A stretch of DNA of 64,000 bases from Rosa chinensis (taxonomy: Eukaryota > Streptophyta > Magnoliopsida > Rosales > Rosaceae), in NCBI RefSeq assembly GCF_002994745.2, contig NC_037094.1, positions 22,483,001-22,547,000 on the forward strand, given 5' to 3'. The notes beneath the pieces were generated by a model. It ran no database searches. It was not told the origin of the DNA and saw only the letters and a list, made by a program, of their open reading frames with translations. This document shows, piece by piece, positions 1 to 11,140 of this stretch. Within the stretch, counting starts at the first letter, position 1; every line of letters begins with the position of its first letter. The position numbers and the translations under genes were made by a program.

Positions 1-710
1 ACATTCAGTAAATGTTAGATTTTGACCTTGGTCTCTATGTATGATTAAAGTACCGGGTCTAAACCCTAGATTAGTTGTTCCTTTCATTTTCATAAAAAGA
101 TCGAGGAACGGAGAATCTAAAAACTTTATCCCACAACATAAAGAGAAATATTACTAAATCGAATAATCTCACATTCACGATATTTAAAACGTGATTAACT
201 AGAGTTATATTAAGAGATAACTACCATCTAATTATTCATTATTGTTCATAAGACTAACATGCGGGTGTGCTAACTCTAGTAATGTGGAAAGGTACCTTTT
301 GGTCTGCACTAAATATTATATCATCAACTAGAAAGAAATGAATCATGATAATTAATTGAAGGATATAATTCTTCCATACATGGTGTGCACTTTAACCTTT
401 TATCATAATCTCCCCATGAAAATGAAAGTGCGCCAATTGTTTGTTCATGTAGTGATGAAATAATGATAATTGTACATGAGAAATTCTTGCGTATGGGCTG
501 CCGCACCACGTGGCGGTGCGGCCCTCTAATTAGAAGAAATAATTTTTTTTTTTTTTTTTTCTGAAATTGCCCCTGATTTTTAATGTGAAATACCCAAAAT
601 ACTCCTCTGCCTGGAAACTGATTGGGCCGCCGCACTGTCAAGTGGTGCGGGTGCTGTACGGAAGTCTCTCTCATTGTACATATATATGGCCATTGGGTTC
701 TCCATACTGT

Positions 711-756
<46 letters not shown>

Positions 757-806
757 TAGATGATTAATCCATTGATCATGAGAGGAGAAGAATAATAGTA
801 CATTTG
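1..806. other. Intergenic, no gene seen
   Basis: AT-rich sequence without a convincing coding region. It contains a T-run near 543-561, a (GA)n microsatellite at about 712-752 and a short GC-rich inverted repeat near 499-521. The longest open frames are low-complexity readings of the microsatellite. Confidence 0.6.
712..752. repeat. (GA)n microsatellite
   Basis: An uninterrupted GA dinucleotide run of about 40 bases, followed by a few GATA units. It is read directly from the sequence. Confidence 0.95.
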
Positions 807-809
807 TTA

Positions 810-1182
810 GAGCATCTTTAGCAATGCTAGCTATTTTTGAGTCAAATTTTAGCTAAAGTAGCTAAAAAGTTATTTTAGCTAGCCACTTTAGAATTACGTC
901 TGCATCAATGCTCTCTATTTTAGCTAGTTTTGAATTTATATTATTTTTTAAATGAAGATTAAATAGTTTAAATGTATTTATAAATTACATAAAATAACTT
1001 AAAAGGAATGTTTTAAATTATAGAGAGCCTCATCCCGCTCTCTATATTTAGGAGCGAGATAGCTAAAAGTTATAATAGAGAGTCACTTAGGAGTCTGGTG
1101 CAGCTGCTAAAATTGATAAAAAACTAAACATGCTCTCCAAAATAGCTAAGGAGTCGAAATAGAGAGTCTGCTAAAGATGCTC
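810..1182. mobile_element. Harbinger/Tourist-like MITE
   Basis: A 373-bp AT-rich non-coding element. The ends are inverted: the left starts GAGCATCTTTAGCA and the right ends TGCTAAAGATGCTC. It is flanked by TTA on both sides (807-809 and 1183-1185), the 3-bp target duplication expected for PIF/Harbinger. The interior repeats the motif TTAGCTA. Assignment rests on TSD length and TIR style. Confidence 0.75.
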
Positions 1183-1560
1183 TTAGAACATTAAGTTTAG
1201 CAAATTAATATCAAGGGAAATGCTTTTAATGTGAGTTAAAAATATTATGACCTCAATCAACTAATCCTAAATCACGTTTGAATGTGTTTTTTTTTTTTTT
1301 TTTGGACTAATTTGTCAATATAACAACATATATATTAGATATGTGACAAGAAAAACATGCACCCATAATGCTAGTACATATGGTATACAGATAAATGTGT
1401 AGGGAAATATTCTCTCTCTTTTTTTTAATCACATCAACAACTTATAATTACAATTATTAATTTTCAACTTTTTTGTGAGTCGAATTCATTACATTTCATT
1501 TACAAATGGAGAGATTTATGGCACCATACTAAATGGTTTCAACTACTTTCTCCTCTTTTT

Positions 1561-2137
1561 TAGGGCTGCACACGGATTTGGTTGGATCGGTTTTGACTTC
1601 AAACCGTCTCTATGTCAAAGTAAGCGGTTTAGGCATTTTGGAAAACTAGTCATAAAAAATAAAAAAATAAAAATAAAAACTCAATCCGACCTAATCCAAT
1701 CCAATTAAAGATGGTTTGGTTTGGTCGGTTAGGCAGTTTTCACCTATATACTATTAACATGCTATTTATGAAAAAATTCATAGTAAAAATTCAATCTCAA
1801 GAATTGAAATTATGTTAAATTATCTAAATTTAAAATTCAATAATTAAAATCTAAAACATATAGTCCAAAACTAAAACCTAAATTAGATTCAAAGTGATTT
1901 ACTTATTTAACGACTTAGCCATCAATACTAGCTTAATATGCATGATGTCAAAGAATGAGAGATTGAGAGATCAGAGATGTGATATGAAAGGATCAAAAAA
2001 ATTGTAGCGATTATATACTAAGGTTTTAGGCCTTTGGGCCTTGAATTCAATATGATAGTATATCATTTAAGAATAAAGTTATAACTGGAGATTTAGAACT
2101 TACCTAGAACAATCCAGACAAATTAATATATATTTAT

Positions 2138-2173
<36 letters not shown>

Positions 2174-2382
2174 AACTTTTTGTCTTATATTTTATACATA
2201 CTGGTCGGTTCGGGTTCCGCGGTTTAAGTACAAGAGAAACCAAACCAACCCAGTCCATAAATGGTTTGGTTCAATATTGAACCGATTTTCAATTTTTAAA
2301 GTTAAAAAACCTTAACCAAACCATATTTATCGGTCGATTTTAGTCGGTTTGCACGGTTTGTACCATGTTTTGCACACCCCTA
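1561..2382. mobile_element. Non-autonomous hAT-like element
   Basis: An 822-bp AT-rich element starting TAGGGCTGCACA and ending TGCACACCCCTA, so the termini are imperfect inverted repeats. An identical 8-bp duplication, CTCTTTTT, flanks it at 1553-1560 and 2383-2390, which is the hAT hallmark. The interior has repeated CGGTTTGG-type motifs and a (GT)n tract around 2140-2168. No transposase is visible, so it would need help in trans. Confidence 0.8.
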
Positions 2383-2579
2383 CTCTTTTTATTTGTATTT
2401 ATCGACCAACAATAATATCTAATAAACCGGAAAAAAAAAAAAGCGAGAGGGTCTAAATCTTAAATTTGTTGGGTATCGATAAGCCATAAGCCTATTATAA
2501 ATCATGCGTAGTTTGATTGTTTGAGCATTGCGTAATGGAATGTATATGTGTCTAGACTCTAGATAGATTGAACATAAAA

Positions 2580-4078
2580 GGGAAAAATTCACCAACGGTG
2601 TCTGGACACTTAGGGGACTTTCAGAATGATACATGAACTTACAAAGTTATAAATGTGATACCTGAACTCATTTTTTCGTATCAACGTCGTACCTACGACC
2701 AATTTCCGTCACGAAGCCGTTAAATTTTGCACGTGCATCGCACGTGAGTCACTTAATGAAGACAAAAAGATTGATTTACCCTCAAATTTTTATTTTTTTT
2801 TCTTTTCTTTCTTTCTTCTGCTTCTTCTTCTTCTTCTTCTTTTTCAATTTCTTCTTCCCCTGATTTGAATCATCAAGATTCAAAATCATCTTACTCGTTC
2901 GATTCCCACCGCCGATCGCCGATCAAACACCGCCGCCGTGTCTCAATCCACCTTCATGCACCGCAGATGTTTATGGTTTCCCGTACTTCAAATCCTACAA
3001 CAAATTGAAATTGTGCACTGAGGCTTCCCCGCTCACTCCGAGTTCATCCCCGCCGCCGCCGCTAACGACTTAGCCACCACCACTCTCGTTCTCTCCTCCG
3101 ACCCAGGGGCGGATCCAGGAATTCAACCTTGGTGGGGCTTGAATTTCTTAACAAATGAAAAAAAAAAAATGGCTCTGCACATCAGCAATATCCATGAACT
3201 CCATTCAAGTTTACACACAAATTCAGCAAACCCAACCCAGAAATCAAATTCACGTTTACACACACACAAAAATTCAACAAACCCACAAATTCACATATAC
3301 ACAATTTCAGATACCAAAAAACAACCCAGTACCCAGATGGCCAGAAATCAAAAAGGGTTTAGCTAATTAGCTTTATCAATTTCAATTTGGGTTTTATGAA
3401 TTGGTTCTCAGAATACCTATTTACCATCGGTGATTAGGTATTTCGGTGGACTCACTGATCAAGCCATCAAGGGCCAAAGACAGAGCCAGAGGAGGAGGAG
3501 AATAAGAGAAAAAATCTAGAGTAGTAGTCGGTGGATTCACTGATCAAGCCATCAACACATCGAGGGCCAAAGACGGAGAGGAGAAGAAGAAGAAAAGAAG
3601 AAACTGAGGATGCAAAGGGTTAGGTTGCCCATTGTTGAAGAGGACGAGGACGAAGATGAAGAGGACCATGAGGAAGAAAGAGGGTTTCGCAGGAGATTGA
3701 GAAAGAAAATGGGCTCGATGGGCGTGGCGGTGGTGCTGGTTGAACTGATCGACCGGTGTGGTCTGGTGTTGGTTGCGGTGGTGTTGGCAAGGCGAGAAGA
3801 AGAGAATAAAGAAACCCAAAAAGAAGAAGAAGAAGAAGAAGAAGAAGAAAAAAGGAAAAAGAAAAAAAAAAATTGAGGGTAAATCAGTCTTTTTGTCTTC
3901 ATTAAGTGACTCACGTGCGATGCACATGCAAAATTTAATGGCTCCGTGACGGAAATTGGTCGTACGTACGACGTTGATACAAAAAAATGAGTTCAGGTAT
4001 CACATTGATAACTTTGTAAGTTCAGGTATCATTTTGAAAGTCCCCTAAGTGTCCAGACACCGTTGGTGAATTTTTCCC
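2580..4078. mobile_element. MULE-like element with about 200-bp TIRs
   Basis: Long terminal inverted repeats run from 2580 to about 2785 and from about 3875 to 4078, starting GGGAAAAATTCACCAACGG on each strand. A 9-bp target duplication with one mismatch flanks it (2571-2579 aacataaaa, 4079-4087 aacatataa). This combination is typical of Mutator-like elements. The interior is GC-rich with CCGCCG runs and GAA/TTC tracts, and reads like exon-derived sequence, but I could not identify a source gene. An internal duplication (about 3443-3490 and 3528-3585) shares the motif TCACTGATCAAGCCATCAA. No transposase is present. Confidence 0.8.
3443..3585. repeat. Imperfect tandem duplication inside the MULE
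   Basis: Two copies of a unit with TCACTGATCAAGCCATCAA followed by GGGCCAAAGAC lie about 87 bases apart. The second copy carries a short insertion. Confidence 0.75.
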
Positions 4079-4087
4079 AACATATAA

Positions 4088-4794
4088 GTACGTTTTGGTT
4101 ACTATCCCGACTAATGATACTTACCAATCAAGACAAAAAAATCTCTCCCAGACACATTTTGACATATCAACGATGACTTGAATATATAGTCTTTCATTAA
4201 TGAAAAATACTCGTTCAAGATTCAACCTTTTACTTCATTCAATTTAGACCTGGGTTAGGACTTCTTCAATTGGCTTAATCGATCCATTCTCAATTCATGA
4301 CCTAATCGCTGATCATATGCAACTAAACTTGGTACCTAAGAAAACGGGTGATGATGACATATTACTTTAGAAATTAAATTAAATTATATATGGAACTGCA
4401 ACTTAATATTGGCATTAATCATTACTAAGATTAACATCATCTTGGATTATGCCTCAAGTATAGTGGATAATCGAAATATTGTATTGAATCTGAAACAACC
4501 TGTGTTTACATGCAGCACCATATGCATGTGCTAGCAGTATGCATGATGTAGCGTTAGTTTTATACTACAAATCTAGATGTTAACGAACCTATACTTTTTA
4601 GATTCAACTATTTAAACTTTATATATACTGCACGATATGAGGAGGGTCAATTGACACTACAAATGTTTTATTTATGTGATATTTTTAGAAACGTTTGTAA
4701 AGCATTGATCCAGGTCCACCTCTTTTCATATTTTTTTATATTTTCATTATATTATTTTTGGTTTCTTGGTTTCTACTAAAATCTTGGTTTTTGC
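4088..4794. other. Intergenic, no gene seen
   Basis: AT-rich sequence between the MULE and a SINE-like unit. I see no coding region, RNA gene or repeat boundary. Confidence 0.5.
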
Positions 4795-4890
4795 CCGATA
4801 CTATTTGGTCTAGTGACATAAGTTTTCTCTTTATAAGTGGAAGGTCGTGAGTTCGACTTACAATAAACTAGTTGTTGTATATGAGTTATT
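4795..4890 (+). mobile_element. tRNA-derived SINE-like unit
   Basis: About 95 bases with an A-box-like stretch (TGGTCTAGTGACATAAG) and a B-box-like stretch (GTGAGTTCGACTTAC), spaced as in an internal RNA polymerase III promoter, followed by T- and A-rich sequence. A close relative lies at about 20645-20752. The two copies share the order of boxes and the tail motif AACTAGTTGT. Target duplications could not be fixed by eye. Confidence 0.5.
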
Positions 4891-4980
4891 TTTTTCATAA
4901 AAAATAAAAAAACCTTTGAGTTCTAATAAATTTTGTTTAGTTGGAACTTGGGAAACTTTTGGTTTTATAAGAAAGACTAT

Positions 4981-5902
4981 GGGACTATATACTAATTACT
5001 CATTGTACTTTGCTTCCTAAAACAGTTTAGTGCCTACCTTTTAAATTCAACAAATTGTTCCTTGTTCTTCCAATTTCTCACCCAATATATCTAAAATGTC
5101 TATTATACCCCTCCCTTACTTGCATCTTCTTCCTCTTCCACCACCGAGCTCGCTCTCTCTCTCACACCCCCACCCCCCCCCCCCCCCCCCCCCCCCTCCT
5201 ACAACGTGCTTGGTGGTGTATCACGGTGGGAGGGTTGTGTTGCCTCACGAGAGCAAGAAGATGAGCTTGGCGGCGTTGTATGCAGGGATGGATGCATGAA
5301 GAAAGGAAAAGTCGGGTGCCCAGAGAGAGTTTGGTGTCCAAATCAGTTTTAGGCGTTAATGGTATCAGCGCCTGGAGCGCGTGACTGTTGCTCCAGTGGG
5401 GAAGATGCCGAGAATGGATCTCCGGTTAACTGAGAACAAAGATTCTCTCTCTTCTAGCTTTCTCTCTCTCACCTATGTCTTCCTCTTCCTGATGAGCTCA
5501 ATGAACCCAGAAAATATGGTTATCCAAATTTTAAAGTAGGGCTGAGTGAGATGTAGAGGAGATGAGGGAGATGACTGGTTTCAGCAAAGAGAGAGGTTGG
5601 GTTTGACTCATCGGAGCCCTGTGAGCACGATGGCAGTGAAGGTGAGTCATAGTGGTGCCTGGAGGAACAACGAGAGAGAGAGAGAGAGAGAGAGAGGTGG
5701 TGGAAGAGGAAAAGAAGTAAGCATAAAAAATAAAACATAAAAGAGAAAAAATAAATTAAAAATAGGAGGAAATGAGGGGTATAATTGACATTTTAGACCT
5801 ATTGGGTGAGAAATTGAAAGAACAAGAAGTAATATGTTGAATTTAAAATGTGAGAGACTGAACTATTTTAAAGAGCAAAATACATGGAGTAACAATTTAG
5901 TC
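4981..5902. mobile_element. MULE-like TIR element (922 bp)
   Basis: The two ends are about 130-bp inverted repeats (4981-5110 against 5765-5902), sharing for example TTTAAATTCAACA and CAATTTCTCACCCAATA on opposite strands. The 8-bp word AAGACTAT flanks it at 4973-4980 and 5903-5910. The outermost bases of the TIRs are less alike, so the exact ends are uncertain by a few bases. The interior has a C24 homopolymer and a (GA)n tract and no recognisable gene. Confidence 0.65.
5173..5196. repeat. C24 homopolymer
   Basis: Twenty-four consecutive C within a CT-rich stretch. Such runs are prone to assembly or polymerase-slippage length errors. Confidence 0.9.
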
Positions 5903-5910
5903 AAGACTAT

Positions 5911-6894
5911 TTTTGGATTAGTTTTCTTTTCTCTTTTTTAATTAAACAACAACTAGCTACCCATGAGCTGAACCAACCTTCTATATACAAAAGGCAGAGC
6001 CATTAAACCAACAAATCGTGAGCTATTTGATTAGCCTCTTAAATGCTATAATCGCATAAATATTAAGCAACAATCGTGATGAATACAAATCATTATTCGT
6101 GATATATAACGAGTCTCATAAAATATAGTAAAACTTCTAGATAATGATACTCTATATAGGAAAATTTTCTTTTTTACTCATAAAAAATTATGGCCTCAAC
6201 TTGAGCCAATTATAAAAATGTATTTTTGGGGTCATCCTCAAAAATTTCCCTACATTTATTAATAATTATTAATAGGACCAACAATATAAAATGAATTTAA
6301 GAACAAAAAAATATTTCTCTAAAGTTCTTTTGGACAATAATTTACTTCTTAGAGTTTTTGCCACATGCATCTTTGAGCTTGTGGGAATGTCATAACTTGT
6401 TAACATGAACACCTTGTTGTTTGAAGCTAAAATATGTCTAATTTATCAAGCATGTTTATAGATTCTTGGCATAAGATTTTTAGTATTTATGTACTCTCAT
6501 TCTAAGAATAATCTCAGGTTGCACCATTAATATGGTACACAGTCTAAACAACTTTCATCAAGAAACACTTTTTTTAACTACACATCTATTAAGAAATAAC
6601 CTCGTTATAATAATAACATTGATAACTATAGAGAAGTTTTATCTTAATTTATAGCATTCTTTTTAGTTTTTTTTTTCTTTTATTTTTTTTTATAATTGAC
6701 AGTTTTTGGGAAAATGAGAGTCAAATAAATATAATTTGATCATGGACACCTCAAGAACACACCCTCATTTTCAAACAAGGATGAGAGTACTTAATCACCA
6801 CTTGCCATATATATATACATACAAGATATGGGAAACATGCATGTAACTTGTAAGTAGTGATGACTTCTTAGATTCTTGTTTCATTTGGACCACC
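5911..6894. other. Intergenic, no gene seen
   Basis: AT-rich DNA between two mobile elements. Short A/T runs only; no coding or structural signal that I can support. Confidence 0.5.
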
Positions 6895-6910
6895 AAATCG
6901 AACTTCATAA

Positions 6911-8149
6911 TCAAACAGTCGTGTTGTAAAAGAAAACTTAAAACTAAAAAAGCTCTGCCTTCTCTCTAGAAACTAGAGAGAGAAAGTAGATCTAAAACCA
7001 TCCTCCCCCTTCTCTCTTGCCGAGATCTAGATCCAATCGGATCCTGATCTCCGGCTTGAGAGTCGGGGGAGCACTCTCTTGTTCGGGCTTCTAGTCGCAG
7101 TTCCTTTGTTGTTTTGTTTGCATCTTATTTTTCCCTTCCCACCTCTTCTCCGGCTAGTGGCGGTTCTGGAGGGGATGATGGCTCAGGCTACTGGCGTGGC
7201 TTTTAGGCAGGGATGCGGCTCGGGGTTGGTGGATCGGTGCTCGATGCGGGTTCTGGCGTCTCCACTGGTTCTGGGATGGGGGAGGTGGACGGGAGCTAGT
7301 TCTCATGGCAGGGTCGATACGGGGGTGGCTCTGTTCCTTTCTTCCGGGTTCCAAGGTGGTCGGCGATGTGGTGCGGCGCTGGGTTACGGTGCGGTGGTGC
7401 AGGGTTACAGCACAGCGATGTGGGGCTATGGCGCAGCGGCGTGGTGTCGGCGGTGTGCGCTGCCAACCGGTTTGGTGTGCCACAGCGCCTCCGAATGTGT
7501 GGTGGTTAGGCCGAGCATCTGTTTATGGGCCTTGCCGGTGGTTTGTTCTTCCTAGTTGCTCTATAGTTAGTAATTTCTTTGTGCTCGTTGTTTTATTGTT
7601 AATAAGTCTATATCCTCTTGGATGGAATTGGTCACTATGGATTCCAGATTTGCTTCGTTCTACACCACCCCTAAACGATCTAACGCCCGTTGGTGGTTTA
7701 TTCGTTCCCTAATTGCGTGTGGCTCGATTGCTTCGGCAAACACACACTGCTAGGTTACTCGGTGCTTCATGGGCGTTCTTGAGCCCTATGTGTGTCCCAA
7801 CCGGTGTTGAAAGAGGCAAGATGGTGCTATGGCGGCTATTTCTCTTCCAGCTAGGATATGGAATCGGCGGCAGTAGGGTTCTGAGAAGGGAGATGTCTTC
7901 CTCTTGGGGCCTGATAGCTATTTCTGTAGGGTTTTCTTATTTAAATGTTTGCTGGGCCTGTGTGCCTCATTTGCTGGGCCTGGGTGCCTCTGTATCTGGG
8001 CCTTTGTGCCTCTTTATCTGGGGTCTTATGTACCTCTTGTATTTTGTTATCTGGGGCCTTTTGTGCCTCTTTATCTGGGGTCTTATGTACCTCTTGTATT
8101 TTGCTTGATCCTTTGGATCTTCTAATACAATCATTGACCAAAAAAAAAA
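6911..8149 (+). mobile_element. Non-LTR retroposon (short L1-type) with TSD
   Basis: The 16-bp target word AAATCGAACTTCATAA occurs at 6895-6910 and again just after the insertion, ending at 8164. The insertion ends in a run of about 12 A immediately before the second copy, so it is a poly(A)-tailed plus-strand insertion. The body starts with CTCTCTAGAAACTAGAGAG-type sequence and is GC-rich, like the 5' untranslated part of plant L1 elements. It has no reverse transcriptase, and the open frames within it are not recognisable proteins. The 3' part contains two near-identical units of about 56 bp (7985-8105). I infer an internally deleted or parasitic L1 derivative. Confidence 0.75.
7985..8105. 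repeat. Tandem duplication of about 56 bp near the retroposon 3' end
   Basis: Two adjacent units share TTATCTGGGGTCTTATGTAC followed by CTCTTGTATTTTG. They lie directly upstream of the poly(A)-proximal 3' end of the 6911-8149 element. Confidence 0.85.
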
Positions 8150-8233
8150 AATCGAACTTCATAACAAACTAAACAATGCCATACATCTTTTTTATTCCTT
8201 TTCTTTACCATTTCATCTTTTTTTTATTCGTTG

Positions 8234-8583
8234 TGTTGAGAGTATAAATCTCACATGGGAAAAATGGGACCTTGCCTATAAAGTTTATAAGGGTTTAGGC
8301 TACTCCATCCATTGTCAATTAGTTTTGGATGTAAACCCCAGATTACTTTATCTAGGTATCAGAGCGAGTTACCCACATGCGCATGCCTCACGGCCACACA
8401 AGCTCCACGTTACCCAAAGTTGTCCACGTGTATGGCTTGAAAATTAGCCACATGTGCGGGGGCGTGTTGAGAGTATAAATCCCACATGGGAAAAATGAGA
8501 CATTGTCTATGAGTTTATAAGGATTTGGGCCACTCCATCCATTGCCAATTGGTTTTGGATGTGAACCCCATATTACTTTATCA
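8234..8583 (+). mobile_element. TRIM element (350 bp)
   Basis: Two direct terminal repeats of about 120 bp (8234-8354 and 8465-8583) both begin TGTTGAGAGTATAAAT. The right one ends TTATCA. The sequence after the first repeat contains GGTATCAGAGC, the primer-binding site complementary to initiator-methionine tRNA. The second repeat is preceded by the purine-rich GTGCGGGGGCG, a polypurine tract. A perfect 5-bp duplication, CGTTG, flanks it at 8229-8233 and 8584-8588. The internal part is only about 110 bp and non-coding, the definition of a terminal-repeat retrotransposon in miniature. Confidence 0.92.
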
Positions 8584-8686
8584 CGTTGGTACGTAGAATG
8601 GATTTAATTGAAATGGGATATCAAGCATTATTTTTTAAAAAGAGAAACTATATTATTAGATAATGTAATTATATTATAACAAAGAA

Positions 8687-9631
8687 AGTAAGATGAGGAA
8701 AAAAATCCTAGCCACATACGGTCAGGGAGCAAATGCAGTGAGGAAATCCAAGAATCTTCTTCTCGTCCCATACCGTCTACCGTCAGCATTGGCACTTGCC
8801 TCGTCGGTGTTGGGATGATGCTAGACGAGAATGGTTTTGTATTGCCCTTGGCTTCCGAAATTGCAGTGTTTGGGGTTTAGGCAACGAGTGGGCGGTTCTG
8901 CTCGGGTTCAAAGCTCTTCTGATTTTAAAGTGGTCATGGTCTCATGGACACTGCTTCATGGGACAATGTCGACAACGGGGTTTGAGTTTTTCTCAACGGC
9001 GATTATGACACTTGTTCGAGGATCTGTTGGAGGCTTGGGGTGTAGGGAGCACAAACCCGTTTTGGATTTGGGTTTGACATAGATGTTCCAGCTTCGTTTG
9101 ATGTCTTTTGGATGGCAACGTTGTGATGGTCATAATGTTTCCTTAAGGTGCGGCGAGGGACGTAGGCTCACGACGACGATAGCATCAGAGATACTCCAGT
9201 TGCATGCGGTAGTTCTCTACAGAAGAGTGGAGGCTTGAACTGGGTCGGGCTAGTCAAGGTTGGGCTTTGGGTGCTGCTTTTCTTTGGGCCTTGTGGGCTG
9301 TTAATTAATTAGTCAGTTTTTCTTTCTTTTAAATCCGTATTTTGTTTAGGGAACCCTATGTTAGTAGTTTAGTCTATTTTCAATAATTCTCTAGTGTTTA
9401 TAGAGCTATGCATTTTTATGTGTTTTTAGTGAATTTTCTGAAGTAGTACTGAAGGAAGAGACCCCTTTTTTGATGTATTTGATATCTAATAAGTGGACCT
9501 AGTTCTATGTACCACTATGGGTAAGACAACTTTTTGTTTGTCTATAGATGGCAGCGGAAAGATATGTAATGGTCATTCAGGCTTAAAATGAATGATATTA
9601 CCGCCCTTATAGGTTTGAATTAAAAAATATA
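8687..9631 (+). mobile_element. Non-LTR retroposon with 17-bp TSD
   Basis: The word TATATTATAACAAAGAA occurs at 8670-8686 and 9632-9648, bounding 945 bp that ends in an A-rich tail (TTAAAAAATATATA). The body is more GC-rich than its surroundings and contains TTGGGCTTTGGG and TTGGGCCTTGTGGGC motifs, echoed in several other retroposons of this window. No reverse transcriptase domain is present and the internal open frames are short. Confidence 0.75.
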
Positions 9632-9683
9632 TATATTATAACAAAGAATGACTGATTCAATAAAAAATTATATTATCTAACTG

Positions 9684-9886
9684 GTTTTTTTTTTTTTTTT
9701 TAAGGGAAGGCCGGTTCGGTTGCCCTCAACCCTTGATTAATGAAACCATATAATACAAGGGGACATAGAGACTGAACCCCATATTACAATAAGTAATGTA
9801 TTATAACATGCACTAATTAGCAAAGAGTGTTCAACTGACTACTCTATTTTCTTTGACAAAGCGATAACATAATGGAAAGATAAATC
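9684..9886 (-). mobile_element. 5'-truncated L1-type fragment
   Basis: A 203-bp minus-strand insertion. It begins on the plus strand with a poly(T) run (about 9685-9702) and is flanked by the 13-bp duplication TATTATCTAACTG (9671-9683 and 9887-9899). It is non-coding and consists of L1 3'-end sequence only. Confidence 0.75.
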
Positions 9887-9899
9887 TATTATCTAACTG

Positions 9900-11036
9900 C
9901 TTAGAACACATAAAAATTAGAAAGAATGTTATTTGTATCACATTTATATGTTGATAGTTTTATTTATAAGAAAAATTTCGTCAAAACAGGACGACCATTG
10001 AAAATATTACATGGCAGGAAAGGAAGTCCTAGTTCCGCTAGCAAAAGAGCATTAAAAATTTAAGGGAACCTCATCATAAACACATTTTTAGAAAGATATA
10101 GATAATCTATTCCCTACAACATTAATTCATTTGCTAATTAGCATTTCGAAATCCAAAAGACACATATCAATACTTGAAAATAGTTTTATAATGTGAGTTT
10201 TTATTTCACTAAAAACTATATTTGAGCAACAAGCGTCGTACACTTAGCATCACTTGCATATACAAAGACTACTCTAAATTACAACCGATTTAATTGTTTG
10301 ATACATAAAAACAAATAATGATAATAGCTTGCATTTTTGTTTATATATTACATTTACATAGTTCACTCCATTTAATTAGACCTAATAATCCAGTCCCACA
10401 TCCAGGTCTTTTTCTTTGTGTTGAAAATTTTCTGATTCCTCCCTTTGATTACTGTTCACACCATTAACTACGTGCAAACCTGCTCTTCTTCTGTTCTCCT
10501 GGCTGCTTCAAGGTCCTGGTCCGTACACCGTTTAGACGTTTACCAATACTACCGCCTTGTGAAAATGCTAAGAACTGGCTGCTTCCTCCTTCCTTCTGCA
10601 TTCTCTTAAACTACTTACAGAGAGAAAAGTCCGGACAAATGAAGATCCATATGTGAAGAGAGCACAATTTTAAATAACCGTAACTCAAAGAAAGTCCACA
10701 CCTCAACCAAACATAGTCTAGTCAACCAATCAACACCAAGAAAGGGTATAATCGTCAAACGCTACGAATAGTTTGAAGTCTCGTAGCTCAATTGAACGCC
10801 CTAGTTCCCTCACCAAGTGAAGGAGACAGGCAGACAGCGTCGTTGCCTGGTCGCAGACATTTATGAACCATTTCTTTTCGTACACCCGAAACACGAATCC
10901 ACGTAAATGCCCTCTTTTTTAAATTACGTAATTGAGAAAAGGTCAATACTATTTTTTTACAACAAAGTCAGACCTAATTAGAATGGCATATCCCGTAGTA
11001 ATACACCAATCCCTGCCCATTTTCGAACGCTCCAGT
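9900..11036. promoter_or_regulatory. Upstream region of the phospholipase A1 gene
   Basis: AT-rich intergenic DNA preceding the gene at 11141. The last part carries the TATA element described separately. No other gene or element is recognisable here. Confidence 0.4.
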
Positions 11037-11046
11037 TTATATATAC
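11037..11046 (+). promoter_or_regulatory. TATA box of the phospholipase A1 gene
   Basis: TTTATATATA lies about 95 bp before the ATG. A CT-rich stretch (11093-11116), common in plant 5' leaders, lies between them. The spacing fits a short leader. Confidence 0.6.
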
Positions 11047-11140
11047 CCTAGTTGATCTTTTCAATCCCACTAATATCTGACTTGAATATACTCTCTCCCT
11101 CTCTCTCTCTCTCTCTTCAACCGGTCACGTCGATTTCACG

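Noticed and set aside
324..803. 159-codon minus frame
   Set aside because: Much of it is a Ser-Leu repeat from the (GA)n microsatellite and a Lys run from a T-run; no domain and no splice or promoter context.
3102..3119. hAT element starting CAGGGGCGGATCCAGG
   Set aside because: No complementary end or 8-bp duplication was seen inside the MULE; it may be a truncated end or coincidence.
3544..3927. Overlapping Phe/Ser-rich minus frames and the Glu/Lys-rich plus frame
   Set aside because: They are readings of GAA/TTC tracts inside the MULE and lack protein-like complexity.
7079..8125. Frames of 73-158 codons on plus
   Set aside because: They lie wholly within a TSD-bounded poly(A) retroposon and overlap in several frames because the body is GC-rich; no known domain.
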